From Hippasteria phrygiana (lineage: Eukaryota > Echinodermata > Asteroidea > Valvatida > Goniasteridae): a stretch of DNA of 64,000 nt. Of this stretch, positions 31,639 to 41,400 are shown piece by piece. The position numbers were made by a program, and so were the translations under genes. The DNA is taken from the NCBI GenBank assembly GCA_037893225.1, contig JAZGUH010000145.1:1116001-1180000 (forward strand), given 5' to 3'. The notes beneath the pieces are model-generated. The model saw only the letters and a list, made by a program, of their open reading frames with translations, had not been told where the DNA came from and made no database searches. Positions within the stretch are counted from its first letter, which is position 1. Every line of letters starts with the position of its first letter.

Positions 31639-32916
31639 TTAAGAGTAACTACCGCTAAATCTTCCATCTTCTAACACCAACTGACCATCCATCACCAAGA
31701 AAACGTAACACGTTAGGACGCCAGCCGTCTCGGCCTCTCTTTCTAAATGGAGAGAAATACCCCCACCTACGTCTCCTATTTTCCTGCCAGAACCGTGACT
31801 TTTATTGTCATCGGTTACCCTCGTATCTAACCAAAGACCGTAACTAGTGCTTAAATAGGAGCCTAGAGTCATATCGTGCAATTCTAAGTCTTTGGACACG
31901 CTGGCACCAAATTCTGTATTAGAGTCGCCGAAAAACTTGGTAATCTCATCCCAGTGTTGATAACGCTTCATGCCCTGACTATACAATTGATTCGGCTTAC
32001 CCTCTATCGTAACGTCTACTTTTTCGATCTTTGGATTATAAAAAATTCGAGGATCTTTTTCGCCCGATTCTTTAAATAAAAGAAGTATACCTTTGAGACT
32101 TCTAATGGCTTGATTAAGATTAATGTTCCAAGTAGTATCGGACTTGTTTAGCGTTAAAACCGTATATCTTTGAACTTTTTCGTATAGAAAATGAGTTTTA
32201 CCTCGATATTTTTGTCTGATATTATCGGCCAATGTTTTATTGGTCACCGTTTCAAACTCGAGATCTAACCCCGAAATTTTATACTTCGCGTTAGAATCGG
32301 TAGATTTTACTACGCTAGCGTGATCGTTAAATGTAAATTCATAAGTTAGTCTGTCTTTGAGCGTCGATGGACTAAAAGGCTGATGATCCGTAAGCATTTC
32401 AAAATCTAGAGGAATGTAATATCGGTTACCGTAAGCGTTGGCAATCGCTTTGTCTTTTCCACCATTCGCGCTAGCAACCCCATCGCTAGAGTTGATTCTG
32501 AGTTTCGTGATGTTGCTATCTTCGAGTCCTCGATACGCATCGTTCGCGCTGGCTGGTCGCCACAAGTCTTTATACGCGTTATATACATCGGCATCCGTAA
32601 ACGCTACGAAATCTTTACCTTCTAGTTTGATTCTTACGCCGCTAATTAAATTTCGGGCAACGTTATAATATAGAGTTCTTGCATCGTCTTCGCCAGTGCC
32701 TTCAGATTCTAAGTCTATATTAAAAGCCAATCGTACAGTACCCGGTACGACTACATCGTCTTGACTCAACATAGGAAATTCAACGATCAACAGACTGCCA
32801 GCCGATGCGGTACTAGGATTATGAGTAATAACCATCGATTGTCTCAATCCCTTCAACGCTCTAGGATTTTTTAAACTTCTGTGTGGATTCAGTTTGCTTC
32901 CATAAATTGCGTTCAT
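31639..32916 (-). CDS. Probable major capsid protein (double jelly roll)
   Basis: 425 residues from the Met at 32,914-32,916, chosen because the start context GTTAAGTAAAATGAAC matches the other genes. The frame is open 28 residues further upstream but that part is low-complexity. The protein is beta-rich throughout, with regular alternating strands (SAGSLLIVEFPML, VPGTVRLAFNIDL, GVRIKLEGKDFVAF, KVDVTIEGKPNQLYSQGM) and the GNRYYIPLDFEML and WNINLNQAIRSLKGIL blocks. Length, strand pattern and place beside the packaging ATPase fit the Polinton hexon-like capsid protein. The assignment rests on context more than on a diagnostic motif. A structure prediction would settle it. Confidence 0.75.
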   Translation of the reverse strand: MNAIYGSKLNPHRSLKNPRALKGLRQSMVITHNPSTASAGSLLIVEFPMLSQDDVVVPGTVRLAFNIDLESEGTGEDDARTLYYNVARNLISGVRIKLEGKDFVAFTDADVYNAYKDLWRPASANDAYRGLEDSNITKLRINSSDGVASANGGKDKAIANAYGNRYYIPLDFEMLTDHQPFSPSTLKDRLTYEFTFNDHASVVKSTDSNAKYKISGLDLEFETVTNKTLADNIRQKYRGKTHFLYEKVQRYTVLTLNKSDTTWNINLNQAIRSLKGILLLFKESGEKDPRIFYNPKIEKVDVTIEGKPNQLYSQGMKRYQHWDEITKFFGDSNTEFGASVSKDLELHDMTLGSYLSTSYGLWLDTRVTDDNKSHGSGRKIGDVGGGISLHLEREAETAGVLTCYVFLVMDGQLVLEDGRFSGSYS

Positions 32917-33008
32917 TTTACTTAACGAAACAAAATAAAAAGTAAGAAAACTTTTAAATAAACTTAAACTTTTAGACAAACTTATAAACTTAAAAAGCAA
33001 AAAAACTT

Positions 33009-33422
33009 TTAAATAAACTTGTAAACTAAATACCCTAAAACAGCAGTGCCTCCTAAGATAAATACAATTTCACCATCTTTTTGACCTTCGCTAGGTGCGT
33101 AAAAGTCTGACAATACAGGTTCGCGAGGTAATCTTATATCTTCGTTGGTTACTTCGTTATATTCTCTCAACGCGTAATCTACATTTTGAAAATCTTTTTG
33201 AGCCCTGGCTTCTTTATGTAGTCGATCGTTTAGATAATCTAGATACTTGGTTCTTTGTTCCACCCACTCTTGTTTAGCTCGAGTTAATTGTTCTAAAGCG
33301 AGGTCGTGTCGTTTACGTTCTTCAGCCGACGATCCACCCATACTCGAAAATAGAAAGTTCGATCCGCTAAACGCTAAAGCGTTTACAATAGCTCCACCAA
33401 TCATCATTAATGCACTCGCCAT
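33009..33422 (-). CDS. Polinton small protein with N- and C-terminal membrane segments
   Basis: 137 residues from the Met at 33,420-33,422 (context TTATTAAAAATGGC). The longer frame to 33,473 would overlap the divergent integrase start and lacks the motif. The N-terminus (MASALMMIGGAIVNALAF) is Gly/Ala-rich and hydrophobic. A charged helical middle follows (ERKRHDLALEQL, KQEWVEQRTKYLDYLNDRL) and then a conserved-looking PREPVLSDFY. The C-terminal tail IVFILGGTAVLGYLVYKFI (about 119-137) is a tail anchor. It is the first gene of the capsid block. It is probably a virion membrane or minor capsid protein, function unknown. Confidence 0.8.
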   Translation of the reverse strand: MASALMMIGGAIVNALAFSGSNFLFSSMGGSSAEERKRHDLALEQLTRAKQEWVEQRTKYLDYLNDRLHKEARAQKDFQNVDYALREYNEVTNEDIRLPREPVLSDFYAPSEGQKDGEIVFILGGTAVLGYLVYKFI

Positions 33423-33463
33423 TTTTAATAAGTCGTTAAAATTTTTTCTGCTTTTAAAATAAA

Positions 33464-34471
33464 ATGGAAACAAAACTAAGTAAAATATTTTACAGTCCTA
33501 AAGGATATTGGAAAGGTGCAGGCGCTATAAAAAAATTATCGTTAAAAGCTAACGTACCCGAGCCAGACGTTAGAAATTGGCTGAGAAAACAAGCCATGTG
33601 GCAAATATATTTGCCAGCCCCAAGTTTTATACCGAGACCTACGAGTCTCAATAAGGTTATAGGGAGGCCTAATGAACAACATCAAGCGGATCTGTTGTAT
33701 CTACCTCACGATGTAGTTAAACGGAAAAGATATAAATACGCGTTGACGATTGTGGATGTGGCCACTCGATATAAAGAAGCTGAACCCTTGACGAATAAAA
33801 CGAGTACTCAAGTTGTAGAGGCGATAAAAAAGATTTACAAAAGATCGCCCTTGTCTTGGCCTCTCACGATAAAAGTAGACCCCGGTACAGAATTTATGGC
33901 TGAATTTAATACTTTGATGCGAACTCGCAACGTCGTAGTACAGAAAGGCGAGGTTGGTAATCATAGAGCTCAAGGTATAGTAGAAAGATTTAATCGTACT
34001 TTAGCCGAAAGATTATTCGGTCATCAATACGCTCAAGAAATGTTAGAGCCTACCGAGCGTAGCCGCGAGTGGGTAAAAAGATTGCCCGAGGTCGTAGCTT
34101 CGTTAAACGACGAAGAAACTAGATTGATATCGACTATGAAAGGCAAACCGTTAACTCCTCGAGCGGCTATGTCTCAGTTAGAAATAAAACAATTGAGTTC
34201 CTCGGGGCTTAAGAGCCCCGAAGTCGCGCTAAGCGTAAATGACGATATCGTCAGATATCTTTACGCTCCTGGAGAGCTAGAAAAAGACGTTAGAAGAAGA
34301 GCTACCGATCCTATTTGGAGCTTAGAAATGTATACGATTAGAAAGAGAACTACAGATCCCGGACAGCCCGCGTTATACTGGCTGACTGACGGCCCCAAGA
34401 GATCGTTCGTTAAGAAAGAGTTAATGGTCGTTCCACCAGATACTGAGTTACCACCTTCCTCAACGACGTAA
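33464..34471 (+). CDS. Retrovirus-type integrase (DDE) of the Polinton
   Basis: 335 residues. The catalytic triad is readable as D76 (HQADLLYL), D139 (KVDPGTEF) and E174 (GIVERFNR), giving the D,D-35-E spacing of retroviral and Polinton integrases. The N-terminal 60 residues (YWKGAGAIKKL, VRNWLRKQAMWQIY) form a helical DNA-binding part without a clear HHCC finger. The C-terminal part has an SH3-like block (LSVNDDIVRYL, RRRATDPIWSLEMYTI, LYWLTDGPKRSFV) usual for this group. It joins the element's ends to target DNA, making the short duplication seen at 26,633 and 42,728. Its last 12 bases overlap the end of the opposing 575-residue gene. Confidence 0.95.
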   Translation: METKLSKIFYSPKGYWKGAGAIKKLSLKANVPEPDVRNWLRKQAMWQIYLPAPSFIPRPTSLNKVIGRPNEQHQADLLYLPHDVVKRKRYKYALTIVDVATRYKEAEPLTNKTSTQVVEAIKKIYKRSPLSWPLTIKVDPGTEFMAEFNTLMRTRNVVVQKGEVGNHRAQGIVERFNRTLAERLFGHQYAQEMLEPTERSREWVKRLPEVVASLNDEETRLISTMKGKPLTPRAAMSQLEIKQLSSSGLKSPEVALSVNDDIVRYLYAPGELEKDVRRRATDPIWSLEMYTIRKRTTDPGQPALYWLTDGPKRSFVKKELMVVPPDTELPPSSTT

Positions 34472-36187
34472 AATATCGTAAGCTAGATACCCAACCCCAG
34501 CAACGGCTATTAAACCAACCACTAAAGCCGTTTTTTCTTGTTCGTGCGAGTCTGGCGGTGGCGTAGCTGCTCGCGTAGGGTGTACGTCTGAGATTGGGGT
34601 TGGCGGTGTAGGGGTTGGTAACTCTAAATCGTCTAAATCGTCTAAATCGTCTAAATTCTGCTGGGTTACTACACGACTCTTTTTTACGGGAGAGGGTGGC
34701 GTTGGCGACGTCGCCAGGTCGTCTAAATCGTCTAAGTTCTGCTGGGTTACTACACGACTCTTTTTTGCGGGAGAGGGTGGGGTTGGTAATGGGTCTGGTG
34801 ACGTAGCTACGTCGTCTAAATCGTCTAAATTCTGCTGGGGTACTACACTACTCTTTTTTACGGGAGAGGGTGGCGGTGTAGGGGCAGGTACAACGTCTGA
34901 GTTCAAGTTGGTGTTTAATCCTATCGATGCGTCGGGTGTAGCTATCTGTATATTATTATTATAGCCTTGGTGAATACCGACTAAAAGCTCCATATTTGAT
35001 GGAATTAAGTACAATCCAGGGCTAATCACAAAGTTTAACGAGCTTCTAGCGTACTGTAAAGAATTTTGAAATCTGGTTATAGAAGATTCCAAGTCCGTAT
35101 GGCTGTTGATGATATCTTCTACTATATTTTCAAATTGTCTTTGCGCATCTAATCCGGTACCCGCAGTTAGTATACTCGTTTTTGTTTGGGCTTGCGCACC
35201 GAGTATGGCGTACACGTACGTTCTAATGCTTTCGTTTATTTTTTCTATACCGACATCGGTAAACGAGCTCTTCAGGCGTATAAAATTTCTAAAACCGAGT
35301 CGTACAACGTCCGCAGATTGTCTGATATACGCGAGCGTAATTTTACTATAATGTTTCGCATCGCCCGACTCTACAAATCCCATGTATGTGGCGCCGGGAT
35401 TCATAGCTTCATAATCGTATTCCCACAATTTATTAGCCGTTACATAGTCACCCGTACTCGGGTCATATTCAGCCGAAACCTTGTAAAGCTTAATAGGGGT
35501 ATAATTTTTACCGGGTACGGGTAAAGGTATATCTGGCGAGTACTTGTTTATTTTAAACAGGTAAGAATAAGCGGTACCTAATCCTCCAGAAGTTAAGTCT
35601 ACGGTCTGTTTAAAACTCAAGTTTGGATCGACATTAAAATGTTGACAAATATCGCTATAAGCGCCTTTATCGATGCCGTTGTTTAGATCGTCGAATGTAT
35701 CGTCGTTTGGAACTGGGCATTTTAGAAAGTATAGTATCTTTCTGATTGTGAAATATACGTGAAACTTGAATAAAGCCGATATTACGGGGTTTTTATGTAG
35801 CAACGATTCTAGTCCTACGCCACAACCCGACGTCGCGCACCAAAATGCGAAGTTGAGTTGATTTTGATAAAACGTCATGGGGTCCGATGCGTAACGTTCG
35901 ACCACTTCGTCGTGTTTTACGTCGGACATTTTATAAGCGCTAAATATATCCGTTAAATTAGAGATAAAAGACCTGTTATCGTTGGTGTTTACGATAATCT
36001 TTAGTTGACTCAAATGCATGTTCAATGGGGTACTCTCCTGGGTAATCGCTTCGTTCTGGTCTGAAAATTTAGAAATCTTATCGTCTAACGCAGAATCGTG
36101 ATCTCCAGCTTGCTTCAGGATAGATCGAGCATTTTTTATATTTTGTTTATTAACTTCTAATATATTTAAAAATTGAGCGCGTTCCAT
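34460..36187 (-). CDS. Large Polinton structural-type protein with repetitive tail and C-terminal anchor
   Basis: 575 residues. The N-terminal 60 residues are helical. The core (about 90-425) contains a distinctive FYQNQLNFAFWCATSGCGV block, then FTIRKILYFLKCPVPND, TSGGLGTAYSYLF and LPVPGKNYTPIKLYKVSAE. The tail from about 445 has three tandem repeats of a unit like KKSRVVTQQNLDDLDDL joined by TPPSP linkers, encoded by clear DNA repeats at 34,620-34,870, and ends in a membrane segment (TALVVGLIAVAGVGYLAYDI). It is convergent with the integrase and divergent from the first paralog gene. No named family is recognised. A large virion or membrane-remodelling protein is a reasonable inference. Confidence 0.8.
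   Translation of the reverse strand: MERAQFLNILEVNKQNIKNARSILKQAGDHDSALDDKISKFSDQNEAITQESTPLNMHLSQLKIIVNTNDNRSFISNLTDIFSAYKMSDVKHDEVVERYASDPMTFYQNQLNFAFWCATSGCGVGLESLLHKNPVISALFKFHVYFTIRKILYFLKCPVPNDDTFDDLNNGIDKGAYSDICQHFNVDPNLSFKQTVDLTSGGLGTAYSYLFKINKYSPDIPLPVPGKNYTPIKLYKVSAEYDPSTGDYVTANKLWEYDYEAMNPGATYMGFVESGDAKHYSKITLAYIRQSADVVRLGFRNFIRLKSSFTDVGIEKINESIRTYVYAILGAQAQTKTSILTAGTGLDAQRQFENIVEDIINSHTDLESSITRFQNSLQYARSSLNFVISPGLYLIPSNMELLVGIHQGYNNNIQIATPDASIGLNTNLNSDVVPAPTPPPSPVKKSSVVPQQNLDDLDDVATSPDPLPTPPSPAKKSRVVTQQNLDDLDDLATSPTPPSPVKKSRVVTQQNLDDLDDLDDLELPTPTPPTPISDVHPTRAATPPPDSHEQEKTALVVGLIAVAGVGYLAYDILRR
34620..34870 (-). repeat. In-gene repeats encoding the acidic LDDLDD tail
   Basis: Three copies of about 80-100 bp share AATTCTGCTGGGTTACTACA and CTCTTTTTTACGGGAGAGGG, with stretches of GTCTAAATC in variable number (two to four). 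They keep the reading frame and change only the length of the protein's tail. Confidence 0.85.
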
Positions 36188-36230
36188 TTTATTAAACCAA
36201 ATATTTTAATCTTTTGTAAGCTTTAATAAA

Positions 36231-36929
36231 ATGGAATCGCACGTTTTTGAAATGTTTGATAACGAACGAACGTTTAGGTTGTCAAAACCTATAGATAACT
36301 CTAAGGGAGATTACAGTATGAGTTTAACCAGCGCGATATTAACCGCGGGTTTCTACAACATGGCTAGTAATAGCGAAATTAACTATTCTATACATCAAAT
36401 CGATCCAAACACTGATAAAAAAACGGGTAGTACGGGTGGTAAAATTGATATTCCTGCTGGATTTTACGATATAGATTGGATGGAAGAGAGACTCAGTAAA
36501 TTAGTTTGGTTAGAAGTCTCCGTAGATAAACTTAATAAAAAAATATTTTTAAATGTAACGGAAGAAAATAACGATCTACGCTTTGATAAAAACATTAAAC
36601 AATTGTTGGGGATAACGGCCAAAAAGTTAGTTTTTGGCGTAGATTATGTAGGGCATTATAATACAATGCCTATCGATGAAATTTTTTTACATTGCGATCA
36701 GTTATCTACGTCTAATAATTTCTATAATGGAATGGGAACGCACTTGCTAGACGTTATACCGATAACGAAAAGAGACGATACGCTCGTAGAGCGTGCAAGA
36801 TTAACCGCTCGTAGACTCGTGGGTGATAAGATAAATCAACTTAGCTTTAGTATCAGAGATCGCGACGGTGATTTAATCAATAATCGAGGAAAAAAGATTA
36901 GTTTTAACTTGACGATAGGTAAATTTTAA
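36231..36929 (+). CDS. Tandem paralog 1 of 3, possible penton-like minor capsid protein
   Basis: 232 residues, beginning MESHVFEMFDNERTFRLSKP. Shared with the next two genes are the N-terminal IDNSKGDY(S/C)MSL block, a middle with EIFLHCDQLSTSNNFYNG, and a C-terminal LSFSIRDRDGDL...ISFNLTI. The small beta-rich size and the last block, D-x-D-G-x-L followed by a terminal strand, recall the single-jelly-roll penton-type proteins of Polintons. This is an inference from pattern, not a proven match. It is the most divergent of the three (VERARLTARRLVGDKINQ in place of the linker in 2 and 3). The start context is TTTAATAAAATGG. Confidence 0.65.
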   Translation: MESHVFEMFDNERTFRLSKPIDNSKGDYSMSLTSAILTAGFYNMASNSEINYSIHQIDPNTDKKTGSTGGKIDIPAGFYDIDWMEERLSKLVWLEVSVDKLNKKIFLNVTEENNDLRFDKNIKQLLGITAKKLVFGVDYVGHYNTMPIDEIFLHCDQLSTSNNFYNGMGTHLLDVIPITKRDDTLVERARLTARRLVGDKINQLSFSIRDRDGDLINNRGKKISFNLTIGKF

Positions 36930-36974
36930 GCGATTTGTTGAAGCTTTTTTTAAAAAAATCTTTAGATTTTTAAA

Positions 36975-37682
36975 ATGGAATCGCACGTTTTTGAAATGAA
37001 TGATAACGAACAAACGTTTAGACTGTCAAAACCTATAGATAACTCAAAGGGAGATTACTGCATGAGTTTAAACAACGCGATATTTGACGTCGGTTTTTAT
37101 ACTATAACTCACCGTATGACTATAGGATGGGAAATAAGTAGCGCCGCTGGTTTATTTAAGGACGAAATGGTAATTCCGGCTAGAAATTATACTATCGATG
37201 AGTTAGTATCTGAACTTAATAAATTAACTTTTCTTAAAGTTTCTGTAGACAAGATTAATAAAAAAATTATGTTTGGTTTAGGTATAATATCAAAAAATAA
37301 AATTATTAATGTCCTGTTCGATTCATATGCTCAAAAAGCGTTTGGTGTGCCCTATTTTTGGTCCGGTGGTGATAGTAATGAACTTGTAGGGTATTATAAT
37401 ATAAATTATGTGAATACAATTTTTTTGCATTGCGATCAGTTATCTACGTCTAATAATTTCTTTAACGGAAAGCATACAGATTTGCTAGATGTTATACCGA
37501 TTATATATAAAAGCTCCGATTCAGACACTGTAGCTACTATCCAGAATAAAAGAAAAACTGTCATACCACTCGTAGTTGCTAAAATACCCCAACTTAGCTT
37601 TAGTATCAGAGACCTCGACGGCGCTTTAATCGAGAATCTAGACAAAAAGATTAGTTTTAACTTGACGATTGACAAATTTTAA
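36975..37682 (+). CDS. Tandem paralog 2 of 3
   Basis: 235 residues, the same architecture as the gene before it. It has PARNYTIDELVSELNKL in the first half, EIYxHCDQ-type block NTIFLHCDQLSTSNNFF, the linker SSDSDTVATIQNKRKTVIPL shared almost exactly with paralog 3, and ends ISFNLTIDKF. There are 45 bp between paralog 1 and 2. The repeated AAAATGGAATCGCACGTTTT start region is identical in all three at the DNA level, which points to duplication with gene conversion or selection at the 5' ends. Confidence 0.65.
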   Translation: MESHVFEMNDNEQTFRLSKPIDNSKGDYCMSLNNAIFDVGFYTITHRMTIGWEISSAAGLFKDEMVIPARNYTIDELVSELNKLTFLKVSVDKINKKIMFGLGIISKNKIINVLFDSYAQKAFGVPYFWSGGDSNELVGYYNINYVNTIFLHCDQLSTSNNFFNGKHTDLLDVIPIIYKSSDSDTVATIQNKRKTVIPLVVAKIPQLSFSIRDLDGALIENLDKKISFNLTIDKF

Positions 37683-37715
37683 GCGATTTTTGAAGAAGAT
37701 TTGGGTTTATTAAAA

Positions 37716-38444
37716 ATGGAATCGCACGTTTTTGAAATGGCTGGTAGCGAACGAACGTTTACTTTGTCAAAACCTATAGATAACTCTAAGGGAGATTACT
37801 GCATGAGTTTAAACCATGCGATATTTACTGTCGGTTTTTATAATATAACTCAACGTATTACTATAGTGTGGGAAATTACTAATGACCGTGATCGCAGTAA
37901 TAACGCTAGAGGTGAAATGGTAATTCCGGCTGGAAATTATACAATCGATGAGTTAGTAGCTGAACTTAATAAATTAACTATTATTGTAGTTACTGTAGAC
38001 AAGATTAATAAAAAAATTATGTTTAATGCTGGTATTATTAATCCATTTAGTGAGGTTGTCATTAATTTTGATCTATATACTCGAAAAGTGTTGGGTGTAC
38101 CCTATTATTGGTACCCTAGTTTTAATAATGAACTTGTAGGGTATTATAATATAAATTATGTGAATACAATTTTTTTACATTGCAATCAGTTATCTACGTC
38201 TAATAATTTCTATAACGGAAATCGTACAGACTTGTTATACATTATACCGATTATATATAAAAGCTCTGATTCAGACACTGTAGCTACTATCCAGAATAAA
38301 AGAAAAACTGTCATACCGCTCGTAGTTGCTAAAATACCCGAACTGAGTTTTTCTTTCAGAGATCTCGACGGCGCTTTAATCGAGAATAACCATAAGAAAT
38401 TTATTTTTCGAGTAGATATTTATCGATCGTCTTGTTCTGGTTAG
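37716..38444 (+). CDS. Tandem paralog 3 of 3, with a divergent C-terminus
   Basis: 242 residues from the ATG at 37,716 (a TTG 15 bases upstream extends the frame but lacks the ATTAAAAATGG context). It is closest to paralog 2 throughout. The last strand differs: in place of KKISFNLTI-x-KF it reads KKFIFRVDIYRSSCSG, so the C-terminus has been replaced. It ends 6 bp from the stop codon of the opposing polymerase gene. The role is presumably the same as its paralogs but with a different surface or partner. Confidence 0.65.
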   Translation: MESHVFEMAGSERTFTLSKPIDNSKGDYCMSLNHAIFTVGFYNITQRITIVWEITNDRDRSNNARGEMVIPAGNYTIDELVAELNKLTIIVVTVDKINKKIMFNAGIINPFSEVVINFDLYTRKVLGVPYYWYPSFNNELVGYYNINYVNTIFLHCNQLSTSNNFYNGNRTDLLYIIPIIYKSSDSDTVATIQNKRKTVIPLVVAKIPELSFSFRDLDGALIENNHKKFIFRVDIYRSSCSG

Positions 38445-38450
38445 AATAGA

Positions 38451-41400
38451 CTAAAGGTTAGAACGATGACCATAAGCCAGAGTGTCTATACCATTAGGTA
38501 AAATATATCTCTTAGTATCTAAAGGATTTAACGATTGCTTGACTTGAGCCTCCGTGTATATCATGTGACGCTCAGTTCCAAAACGAATCATCTTGTTTGA
38601 ATAGCATTCGTTCGATAAAACGCATCGCTTATACTTTTCGTAAGATAGATCGTTGTTTATAACCACTCGGTTTACGCCTTTGGCCTTTTTTATAATATCG
38701 TGTTCCCCGTATAAAATCGAGTACATCTTCGATCTGATGCAAGTAGCTTCGCTTATGACTTTTCCCCCGCATTCGTCTTTAAATTTGCCGATAACTTTCT
38801 TGTTAGTATCGTTGTATAAAAAGTGGTCTTTCTCGTAGTTAGAAAAATCGTACAAGTCAGACTGTTTTTCTAGATCCCGATAAACATCTTTCGTATAGAT
38901 AATCAAAAGCAGCGAGTCCGTGTCTGTATACATCAATCTTACTTTATCGCCATACGTCTTTTTTAATTGATTGTAATAAAAGTCGTACATTAGAGTCTTT
39001 GATAGGTCTAAGATACTAACGCCGCAGTAAATCGGTTTATTTAAATACGTTTTCTTTTTGTACGATTCCACGAATGAGAGACCGCATTCTTTAAACGCCG
39101 TAGTAGACTTGTAACAAGGTTTAGAAACTATTTTTTCGTATTCTTTTACTTGATCGTTTCTCAGTAGCACACCATCTATTCTATTTCTGACATTTTCCAT
39201 CGTTTTGCCGAATACAGAATTATTCATCAATTTGAAAAAGTCTTTTTCAAAATCCGACTTTGCTTTCGTTCTGAGTTGGGTGTTTTTATCGATGTACGAT
39301 TTCATCCAAGGTTTTTGTTTAAATTGTAACGCCCGATGTACTTTCTTTAGTTTTAGACCTAGCCTCAAACACTGTTTTAAATTGACATAGTGCAATACAT
39401 ATTTTTCTTTGCGATATAGCGTGCCGGTTAATTTTTTTACCTTAGCTGTGTCTCCTATATCGCTCGCCAACTCTCGTTGATACTCCGATAACCATTCTTC
39501 AGGTATGATTATATTATCGGCGGCTAAAGGATAATCGTTGTGTAGATCGTGTAAAGAGGCTGGATATTCTAGATCAACTTCGAACATATATCCCGTTGGA
39601 GCCTTATCTTTTAACGCCATGATACGATCGTGGGTAAATTGTTTCGTATTGACCCATTTAAATCCACCGTAAGGTAGCGGTCGACTCATGGCCCATCCAT
39701 AGAGGTTGTTGGCGTCTAAATAGAGAATATACGAATCGGGTTTATCTTGATCGTAAGAAGCTAAGTACTTATTGTTGGCCTTAGCATAGCGACATGAGCC
39801 GACGCTTGATATTCCTCCTCTTTTCGCTTTTTCAAAAAATATATGTTTATCTATATCCGTCAAGAGCTCTAATTCTATTTTAGTATGCCTTAATAAAGCA
39901 TCCCAACTTAATCCCGGTGCTGTGAAGTAGTTAGCTGGATCCAACTTGTAATTCATTCTACACATTTCTCTAAAATTCTCGAATACGCCGGCTAGTAATA
40001 GAGTATCCGCGGTTACATACAAGTCGTGGTATTCGCCCATGTTTTTGATGTTAAAGGTCTGCCATACTCGTTGCGCGCGCGAGTAGTCTTCGTCCGTTAT
40101 ATGTTTATCTTTTAACGCGCTGAAAAAATGGTGTTTAGCTGGAAGTTCAGTTTCGCTAAATCGTTCAAAGCTGTCCATATACTCGTACGGATATACACCC
40201 TTTTGTAATAAGAGATCCGCGTTTTCTTCACCATAACGTTTCAGGAGTAGCCTAAAGGCGTCTCTCGGGCAAGACGTTACCAATTTGTCGAGACCGCTAG
40301 ACATAAAATGAAATGAGTCGATAAATCTATATTGACCGATCGAAAATGAAATGTATTTTTCTGAATTTTTGGGTATACACCAGATATCTCGTTGATACTT
40401 GGAAATACCCTGCATGATCAAGTGCGCGTCATAGTTTTCTAAGTTGTGAAAGACAACCGGTATTTTCGTTTCGTTGGGTTTTACTCGTAATTTAAGATTA
40501 CAGTAAGCGTGTGCGGCTCCTCTGTACTTGCCTGTAGTGTGACAATGATCTCTTACTTTTCGAAATTTGTTAATTTTCTTTTGGCAGAACGTACATTTTT
40601 GGTCGATGTATCCTTTTTTGTTTTTGTATGTGTATTCTTCCAGTTCTTCTTTGCTTTTAGGTTCTACAGGTTCGTAGCACTTGCAATTACACGAGTAATT
40701 TGGATAAATTGGTTTCTCGCAAATCCAGCACTCGTTAGAGTTTAGGTGTATCTTTTCTTCTTTTAGCGTATATATTATCGGCTTAATGCGAGCTAGTAAT
40801 TCATTAATCTTAGGTTCGAGTTCTTGCAACGAGGTTATAAAATTGTCTATAGCGCGTTCACCTCTATAAGTCTTTCGCTTGATCCGCTTGCCATCGCATC
40901 TAACTACAACGTAAGAATAACCGCAGGCTCTATGTTCGTGAGTTTTACCCTCAGTCTCTCTTTCTGGTGCTTCTGTAGCTACACTCGTAGAGGGTACCAA
41001 GATAGATTCAAAGTCAGCGTATATGACATAGGGTGCATCTTGTAAATTCTTAAAGTTTTTAAACATTAATTTGCTTTTGTCCAAGTATTTATTCGCATTT
41101 TCATGTGGCATTTTAACGGTAGATAAAGCAGAGTCTATTCCTTCACAATCTTTTATGTGCCTGTCTAATTTCTCTTTCGAACTAAAATGCGTTAAACATC
41201 TTAAGCAAAACAGTTTACGATGTTGACTGTTGGTAACCCCATATAAGAATCTAGGTAAGTCACTTATCCAACAATAATGGCTTTCATATAATAGCAAACT
41301 GATAGTTTCTCTATCGTATGGTCTTTTAGATAAATATAGCGGATATATCAAGCCCCTTTTATCTTGCGGATATGTTTTATTTTTGTTATCTTCGTCATAT

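Noticed and set aside
32917..33000. 28-residue N-terminal extension of the capsid protein
   Set aside because: It is low-complexity (Ser, Leu, Phe, Lys) and lacks the TAAAATG start context that the internal Met has.
33423..33473. 17-residue N-terminal extension of the 137-residue protein
   Set aside because: It would overlap the start of the divergent integrase gene. The internal Met has the TTAAAAATGG context.
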